Assembly (NCBI GenBank): GCA_949825045.1
Contig: OX463812.1
Coordinates: 3,084,661-3,148,660 of the forward strand
Direction of reading: 5' to 3'
Source: Argyresthia goedartella
Taxonomy: Eukaryota; Arthropoda; Insecta; Lepidoptera; Argyresthiidae
Length of the DNA: 64,000 nucleotides
Shown: one piece after another, positions 57,200 to 64,000 of the stretch
How positions within the stretch are numbered: position 1 is the stretch's first letter
Layout: each line of letters opens with the position of its first letter
Program-made: the position numbers and the translations under genes
Notes under the pieces: model-generated
Database searches by the model: none
What the model saw: only the letters and a program-made list of their open reading frames with translations
What the model was told of the DNA's origin: nothing

Positions 57200-57577
57200 G
57201 ATTCTCAAATACCTCTATCCTCTTATCGTATCTTGTGCTACCCAAGCAATGTACTATATTGTAGATTTCAATCCCTTCACTTTGTAAATGGTACACAGAA
57301 AAATCTATATTCCTCAAAGCTTCTGTCTATATATTGTTACAGGTATACGTACCTTGACCGGAGTGCTCTGTGTATGCACCATACAGATGTATGGTGTACA
57401 TTAAACATAGATCAGGGTACGCATACTCCTGGAATAATAGTCAGAAGCTTCGGGGAGTATATAATATTTTTTCATGGTGTACCATTAACAAAGTGCAGGG
57501 ATAAGTTCAGCCATGTTACTTTGCTAGAGCAGCAAAATATATACGAGAAAAGTAACTTTGTCGGAGAAGTAACGGTG
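57200..57577 (+). CDS. Unrecognised open stretch after a good splice acceptor
   Basis: Open for 125 codons directly from a TTTTCTTTTAG acceptor: includes VLYCRFQSLHFVNGTQKNLY, YTYLDRSALCMHHTDVWCTL and IIVRSFGEYIIFFHGVPLTK, and ends FVGEVTVN-stop at 57575-57577. It has no recognisable domain, membrane segment or TE signature. The length exceeds what is usual by chance in this AT-rich DNA, and the acceptor position coincides with the open frame, so a 3' exon of a small gene is possible. It may instead belong to an unknown mobile element. Confidence 0.3.
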
Positions 57578-57599
57578 AATTGATAAAAGCACAAAGGAA

Positions 57600-59050
57600 G
57601 ATAGCTAATTCAACAAAACAAAGTTAGATCCACGGACAGTAAACCTTTGTCTTTTTAGCAAAACCCCTTGTCATCGGGACAATATACCTTTGATATGATA
57701 GCTAAAGGCATTTGTCATGGGAACAAAAGGACAAGAAATCATATAGTGACACGAACAATTTTAGCATTGTAATTTCAACAATGTTTTATTGCTATTACAT
57801 CAAAATTGGTAAATTTACTTAGTAACAATAAAATCGTTGCCCTCATAACTATGCACCTTTGACGGCTGTCCAGCATCAAAGTTTTTTTGTTGCAATGGCA
57901 ATATTTTTTTGAGAGTGTAGGTGCCTAATTATTAGTACATAATATATAGGGTGCTATGAACTGGTTTAAGGGTTGAACAAGGGCCAATGGCGTTGAGAAT
58001 AAGACAAAGAATACAAATACCCGTCGCATCGCGTCGAAGCAGACTGACGCATGCTCCCGCGCAGCCTCGCGGGGCAGCCCGAGCTCCGAGACAAGAAAAT
58101 TATAGAAAATATTAATAAACTCCTGTAATAATAACATTAAAAATAAAATAAAACAACCAAAAAAAAATCCCTTTTTTTACCTATTTTTGCCTGTAAGTTT
58201 CAAATAGGAAACTGATTTCGTCTCCGAGCGCTTGTTCATTTAGTTGAATAATAATGCATTGCGAAAAATATTTTTAAGTATTAAATATAACAGATATCCG
58301 GTAATTTTAAAAGTCCATTCTTATCTCTAATAGACCTTTTATAACATATATTTATCCTACATTTTATGGTGTCTAGTTTAGCCTAGAATTGAAGCTAAAG
58401 ATGCATTTCTTTGTTCGCGCCCCCTGGCGCTGGCCATATCCCTCCGTTGACTATGAGCTGATGTCCGCTCATAAAATCGGCATATATATCATATATATCA
58501 TATACACATATATATCGCCCAAAAGGGCAAATTGCAGGTAGAAAGCCTTCAGCATATACCGAGGCCATGGCTCACAGTTAATTCTTAGTAGGACAACTGT
58601 AAACACAAAGGGTTTGTTTTTAGTCCGTATACCACGCGAGCTGATGCCCGCTCAATATGTGGGGACCCGGACATAGCAGGGAGGTCTGACTCCTGGGCAT
58701 GGGTAATTCCATTTTTTTCCCCCCTAAAAAAATTTATAATAATTGGCGCTGGCCATATTTAATCCCTTAATGCCAGATGTCGGTGTAAAGCTTGTGATGA
58801 ACGTCGCCGGCCGCAAGGCGCGTGGAGTTTTGTTTGTCCGCCTAAAGTGAAGTTTACTGGGCATTGGGAATACCGTAATAAAGAGTTGTAAGGTTTAATT
58901 TTGTTTGACAGCCACATGCCTGCATTAGCCTCTAGCCTATGAAGTGGGAATATAGGACAACCTTAGCGTAGGAGCCTAGGAGGTGAGGTGATTATTAAAT
59001 GACGTTTGAATGATCCACTGGTAATTATTAAGAGTATGTCAAATAAATTA
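57600..59050. other. No gene seen; one dispersed repeat
   Basis: 58440-58740 contains CCGTTGACTATGAGCTGATG, GGGGACCCGGACATAGCAGG and GGAGGTCTGACTCCTGGGCA, a conserved-looking repeat of lepidopteran type. The rest is AT-rich spacer. Confidence 0.45.
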
Positions 59051-60070
59051 TTATGGATATCTGGGTAGACGACATTTTAAAATCGCCATTTGAGCAATTT
59101 AATAAAACCGGTCAAGTGCGAGTAGGACATCGGGCCCGCACACGAAGGGTTCCATAGCATTGCTCACGGAAAAACGTAAAACGACAGACTTTTGTACGAG
59201 AAATTTTAATAATAACATTAAATACTAGGTAGGACAACATTCAAGGTCGTACATCGAAACATTGAAAAAATGTTTTTGTATGTAGTATGTAGGTAGTAAA
59301 CTATGTACTCAGGTTAACGAAACTCTTTGCTTATTGAAACCGGAAGTGGATAACTTATTTACAGAAATAAAATCAAACGTAATAAAAAACTTAATATTAT
59401 TTATGATGATTCGAATGAGCAATTATTAATAATATAATGACAAATAACTAAGCACAAAACTAAATACCTGCAATTAAAAATCTTATAAGATCGATAAGAT
59501 TGGGAGAGTCCATTTTTCACCGATAAACAAATAAAACAAAATGTCCAAGAAAATGGCCATACCAATAATTTATTGTATGGGTACTTCTTTGAATTCTTGG
59601 AAATCGGTATGATTAATTATTTGTTGCTGTCGCGGCAACAGAAATGCACATTCTGTGAAAATTTCAGCTCTCTACCTATTTCGGTTGATCCGAGAGAGCC
59701 CGTTGACGGACGGACGGAAGAACGGACGAACAGACAGACGGACAGCGGAGGCTTAGTAATAGGGTCCAGTTTGGCACCCTTCGGGTATGGCACTCTAAAA
59801 TGCATGTTAAAGCGACTTTGTCGAAAAAGGGATATTACAATGTTCAAGATTACTTAAATGACGGGACTACATGGGGTTAATCTGGCTCAACACAGACCTT
59901 ATTATTCCTGCTTATTAATCATAATAATTAATAATTGTATTATTTAAGCACAACCAATTTTTAAAAGAGATCTAAAAATCAATCTGTGGGAGTTTCTACG
60001 CCATCCTTCTCCCACAGTGGTCCAATGTAGAGAAGAGGCAAAAAATGACTTTGCTAATTATATGTAATTA
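59050..60070 (+). pseudogene. LINE-C 3' end, copy 3, with nested repeat G
   Basis: The left part ends ILKSPFEQF (about 59078-59104). The right part resumes at about 59796 with ATLSKKGYYNVQDYLNDGTT and a stop at 59878-59880. Between them sits repeat G in reverse orientation. The 3' UTR stem-loop (59984-59992 / 60009-60017) and the GACTTTGCTAATTATATGTA end match copies 1 and 2. Confidence 0.72.
59105..59795 (-). mobile_element. Repeat G, complete copy nested in LINE-C
   Basis: The boundaries are fixed by the interrupted LINE-C frame: the left end is ACCGGTCAAGTGCGAGTAGG and the right end CTTCGGGTATGGCACTC, with TAA on both sides as a possible target duplication. It contains the CGGACGGACGGA run of the family. 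The length is about 690 bp and there is no ORF of note. Confidence 0.68.
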
Positions 60071-60074
60071 AGAG

Positions 60075-60980
60075 CTTAGTATAGAAAATAAATAAGTTGC
60101 GTACCAATCCTAATTTGCAATTGAATAGTAAAACTTAAAATTTCGGGGGAACCTACTACTTATACCATTTATTAGTTTAAGACGTTTGTTAGTACAAGTT
60201 ATTGAAGTGAAAAGGTCTCAGCTGAGGCAGTGAAGTGGCGAGTGAAGAGTCAATAAAGAATCCTGCTGGCAGCAGTGCAGTTCGAAAACATAACATAATA
60301 TTAGGTCCTTACATATGAAATCGGCGTTTTGTATGGATAAATTGAAGTTAACTCAATTTTCAGTACAAACATTTTTTGTATTTTTTTTAGGAATGGCAGA
60401 TCCTAATTTTATAAACTTTGTGTGTATGAATGAGAAAACATTTAGCTAACAGAAAATTTTATATAATTTTTTAAAAGTGTCAGCTTAAAAAAAATATTAT
60501 GAATATTATCATGAAAATGGATCACATTTAGGAGGCACTGATTTTGAAGATAAAATTTTAGTTATCAAACTGAAAATTAAAAGAAAATTTTATAAGTAGA
60601 TGTAAAATATTGAAATTAATTTAAAAAAAATAAAAAAAACTGCAAATAGCTATTGAATTGCTCGAATTATGAACTCCTGAATCTGGAAGAAAAATTCGCC
60701 AATTTCATAGGTAAGCACCCAATATTAATATTTAATTATTGTGTCGATTTAATTTTTAACTAATGGTCTAACTAAATAAGGATTTTTTTTTCAATTTGCC
60801 AAAGTCAAGAGTTTCTAAAGAATGAAATGTATAATGTTACGGTCAACTTAATAAATACGGTTAGTATACATAGTTACCGGTAATTATTCATACTAACCAG
60901 CACTGATTTAGCCAACATCAGTCCGATTAACTACTTTAACATACATACCAAGAGGGTTTTGTGAAAGTAATAAGACACCC
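60075..60980. other. Gene-free AT-rich stretch
   Basis: Many A/T runs, no open frame of note and no repeat family recognised. Confidence 0.55.
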
Positions 60981-60982
60981 TT

Positions 60983-61293
60983 TTATAGGGTTCCGTACAC
61001 AAAGGGTAAAAACGGGAACCTAGTACTTAGCCTCCGCTGTCCGTCCGTTCTTCCGTACGTCCGTAATAAAATAAATATTTAAGGGGGCTCCCATACAAAA
61101 ATTCTTTTGATACCACATACAAACTTATGAATGCACCTGGTTAAGTACATGGAGTGTGAAAATAGCCGCACCAATAACTTTGTAAACAATTTTGCTATGT
61201 AAAATCCAAACTATTCACTCCACACCATCCCTCCCAATGTACGGTGGTACGGAGCCCTTCGTGCGTGAGTTAGACTCCCACTTGACCGTTTTT
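60983..61293 (+). mobile_element. Repeat G copy, internally deleted
   Basis: GGGTTCCGTACACAAAGGG to CGTGAGTTAGACTCCCACTT followed by a T run. Lacks the TTTTCACAGATGAT segment of the longer copies. Confidence 0.62.
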
Positions 61294-61390
61294 TTTTTCT
61301 TGTTATTAGATATGTTGTGTCACAGGATGTTTATTAGATAGGTTTAATAGTAGTTTATCAGTAGTATTATAGTATTTTATAGTAGTACGT

Positions 61391-61718
61391 GTACACACGT
61401 ATCATAAACCCTCTTTACTGCGTCCAAAACCAACACGTAACGATCAGCATAATGTTAAACTACTTTGTAAAAACTCATTTCTTATCTGAATATTGAACAT
61501 TATGACCATAATGTGTAAATTTTCTACATATTATGGCATTCAAATTTCGAACGCCGACGCCCGCCTGCGTGCCGCCCCTACTTTGTCTGTGAAGTTGGTA
61601 CTACAGAACAAGCTAAACAACTCAATGCCACAATGCCGGTCAAACGTACGGTTCCTGAACAAATCAAAGAGAGCTTATGATATCTGTGTAGATAAACTAG
61701 TGTATGTAACTGTACATT
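61391..61718 (-). mobile_element. Composite MITE, copy 5 (body only)
   Basis: Short-body subfamily member like copy 4, ending shortly after the inner inverted end (GATAAACTAGTGTATGTAAC). The lead and palindromic module are absent, by truncation or later loss. Confidence 0.75.
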
Positions 61719-61719
61719 A

Positions 61720-62359
61720 TTCTGTTATATTATACCCTGTCCGTATTGCAACAAAAAATGTTTAACACATTGTTTAACAGATTACAAAAGAAAAAAGAAA
61801 AACCTCAAAATAAACGTCAAATCCTAAACAATTTTGTCTTAAAAAAAGTGTTGAACAGGAGCTTATGTCTTTGTGGTAAGACCCTGTATCTTTTCATAAT
61901 TAATGAGGGTTGTTAGTGCCTTAATTATTAACAACTTCCACTACGAGGCACAGTGCGAGACCATTTCGTTAGATCAAAGACACAATTATTAAAGTCCGAA
62001 TTTCGTTCATTTTGATTCTCACAAGGCTGCTTGTGGCTGCAATGGTTTGCATAAGAATATTTCTTTTCAACATTTTTTTCCTCATAAAGTATGCCCCCTT
62101 CAGACATTTTTCACATAAAAAATGTTTATTTTTTTATTTTTTTATCTGTCCTAAAAAAAATATTTTTTTAACTTTGTATTTTACAAAACATTATAATTAT
62201 GATCCTCGCAACGAGCCCTTGCATAGTACACGTCACACGGACACGATTTAATTTAGTTATGTTTTATTTTTAAGATACTGATTTGCCCCCCCCAAATACC
62301 CCCCTCCCCCCCATCTAAACCATAAACCTAAATCTAAATAATTTCTGTAACATTTAGAT
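61720..62359. other. Spacer between two MITE copies
   Basis: Contains a diverged hairpin element (about 61750-61890) and a C run at 62287-62314. The 79-codon frame at 62012-62251 is phenylalanine-rich low complexity and not called a gene. Confidence 0.45.
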
Positions 62360-62800
62360 AATAGTAATTTATGTGACTGCTACATAATGGAGGGCATTAA
62401 TACTGGAGAGTGGATTTATGAAACGAGCCGAAGGCGAGTTTCATAATAGTATCACTCGAGAGTTTTAATGCCTAATTATGTACAGTTACATACACTAGTT
62501 TATCTACACACATATCATAAGCTCTCTTTGATGTGTTCAGGAACCGCATGTTTGACCGGCATTGTGGCTCTGCAGTTGTTTAGCTTGTTCTGTAGTACCA
62601 ACTAGGAGCGGCAAGCAGGCGGGCGTCGACGTTCGAAATTTGAATGTCATAATATGTAGAAAAACTACACATTATGGTCATAATGTGTAATTTTTCAGAT
62701 TAAAAATGAGTTTTTACCAAGTAGTTTAACATTATGCTGATCGTAACGTGCGGTTTTTGTACGCATTAAAGAGGGTTTATGATACGTGTGTAGATAAATA
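62360..62800 (+). mobile_element. Composite MITE, copy 6 (with palindromic module)
   Basis: Lead at 62360, palindromic module about 62388-62470, short body with one CGTTCGAAATTTGAATGTCA unit, and right inverted end GGGTTTATGATACGTGTG to 62800. Only about 640 bp separates it from the oppositely oriented copy 5. Confidence 0.78.
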
Positions 62801-63019
62801 CCTATATTAGGTATTTCTTTAAATATTTTAGGATCAGTAATTTCGGAGAGGGTTGCAAGGGTTTTTTGCTTATTTTCCTAAATATAACTAACCATTCAAG
62901 TTAATGATAAAAAAATATTTGAAATTCTCGCAACATGGTCTTTTTTTCAAAGCATTTCAGGTTTTTGAAAAGTGATATGTTTAATAAAGGCCCCTTTTAT
63001 AAAACATATCAAACGACAC

Positions 63020-63180
63020 ATTTTTTTTTTTTTAATGTTCTTACAAATACATTCATACATACTTATGCTCACGGCTTTTTCCCGCAAGAGGGATAGGCAG
63101 AGACTAAAGACCTCCACCTGCTATGATCCTGGCATATATCTCTCGCTCCCTCAACATTCATAAGTCTCTTCATGTAAGCC
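63020..63180 (-). repeat. Dispersed repeat next to the LINE tail
   Basis: CATACATACTTATGCTCACG, GGGATAGGCAGAGACTAAAG and CTCAACATTCATAAGTC resemble a widespread lepidopteran retroelement segment, preceded on the plus strand by a T run (63019-63033) that could be its poly(A) tail on the minus strand. Confidence 0.5.
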
Positions 63181-63890
63181 CGCCGGTTACTAACAAAACA
63201 ATTAAAATACCGTGATAGATTCTTAAGCAAAGGCTATGAGTGCTCCTGCCAATATCACGGCTTTGAGAGCCTTAGGAACCGGCGAATGCTGCTTGATATG
63301 TTGCTCCTGTACAACATCTCCAGCAGAGTTGTTGACTGTCCTGATCTCGTCAACTTGCTGCTCAAATTGAACGTCCTATTTACCCGCATTCGCTGCACTG
63401 CAACCCGTCTGTTTCATTCCTCATTGCACGCACAAACTACGCAGCAAACTCCATCAGCCGCAGGCTGCCCAGCACCCACAATAATAATTTTTCCGGGCTG
63501 AACATTTTCCATCTTTCGAAACCACAATACAAGAAATTTATTTTGACGCTACTGAAGGAACTAGGATGAACATATCTTGAACCTATGTTGATAGGTACTT
63601 TATCATCTTCTCTCTCACACACTCACACATATACACTTCACCTCCCATTCTTCTGGCGAATTTCCTTTTCTTGTAACTTATGTATATTTTTATGTTGTTT
63701 TTGTCTGTGTTTTCCAATAATTTTAACATGTAAAATTAGACTAGTCATTGTTATTTTAAGCAATACCCACAATATGTATAGTGTTAAATAATAAGAGTTC
63801 CTAATTGGCCTAAGTTAAGATTTATAATCCTTATGTACATTAATAGTCTTGTGCTGTGAACTCGGTAATTAAATAATAAAAAAATAAACA
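63181..63890 (+). pseudogene. 5'-truncated LINE, RT C-terminus and A-rich tail
   Basis: The frame opens by 63181, without an ATG: KQLKYRDRFLSKGYECSCQY, ESLRNRRMLLDMLLLYNISS and RVVDCPDLVNLLLKLNV, a LINE C-terminal pattern (RR..LD...LYK...G..D.P.L). It ends at 63501. The 3' UTR finishes in AATAAA repeats near 63873-63897. Confidence 0.65.
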
Positions 63891-64000
63891 AATAAATTTT
63901 ATGATTTAACTCGGTTCAGAATTCGGTTGTTTGATATTTGATATCATACACCTGTGTATCTATAATGGTTTCGTTTTTCATTTTATGTTACGGCACCCTA

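Noticed and set aside
57233..57583. Endogenous viral fragment
   Set aside because: The translation has no recognisable viral motif, so it is kept only as an unassigned open stretch.
62012..62251. Membrane protein gene (Phe/Ile-rich frame)
   Set aside because: The hydrophobicity comes from T-rich low-complexity DNA, and there is no start context or conserved pattern.

Overview
The window looks like AT-rich nuclear DNA from an insect, most likely a moth or butterfly (Lepidoptera). The evidence is two spliced exons of a metabotropic glutamate receptor, non-LTR retrotransposon (LINE) remains throughout, several tRNA-derived SINE families, a maT-type mariner (DD37D), a piggyBac, and dispersed repeats of kinds familiar from lepidopteran contigs. 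There are no bacterial genes, operons, CRISPR arrays or rRNA genes. The species assignment is inference. Clade names for LINEs are given only where motifs support them.

The only confident host gene is on the minus strand: exons at 10367-10116 and 7738-7564, with matching splice phases, encode part of the extracellular ligand-binding domain of a metabotropic glutamate receptor. A weaker candidate, a coding-like first exon at 56546-56606 followed by an open stretch at 57200-57577, lies on the plus strand. Almost everything else is transposable-element DNA.

Layout. 0-7 kb: SINEs, the first copy of a six-copy composite MITE, and a LINE 3' end with an expanded 58-bp minisatellite nested in an older repeat. 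7.5-10.4 kb: receptor exons. 13.1-18.5 kb: an RTE-type LINE tail, a SINE, and a nearly full-length two-ORF LINE (minus) with endonuclease and reverse transcriptase, broken by one frameshift. 18.6-25 kb: repeats, SINEs and LINE tails. 26.5-31 kb: a 32-bp tandem array invaded by a 1.2-kb repeat, with a second copy of that repeat. 32.9-33.5 kb: a 30-bp minisatellite. 34-38 kb: LINE tails, perfect palindromes and a ~219-bp tandem repeat split by a LINE. 40-45.2 kb: MITE copies, SINEs and a 60-bp perfect palindrome. 45.4-46.2 kb: a reverse-transcriptase pseudogene. 46.8-50.7 kb: a mariner with an intact piggyBac inside it. 50.7-51.2 kb: a long-TIR element. 52.4-53.7 kb: an ORF1-only LINE relative. 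54.8-57.1 kb: LINE tails. 59-60.1 kb: a LINE tail with a nested repeat. 61-64 kb: two more MITE copies and a LINE tail.

The most informative structures are the nested insertions, which give element boundaries and relative ages. They are piggyBac in mariner at TTAA, repeat G in LINE-C, a LINE with minisatellite in repeat G, and a repeat in the 32-bp array. Next come the ORF1-only LINE derivative, which shares its 3' end with the full LINE, and the composite MITE whose palindromic module is present in four copies and lost from one. I found no clear new host system; the novelty here lies in mobile-element biology.
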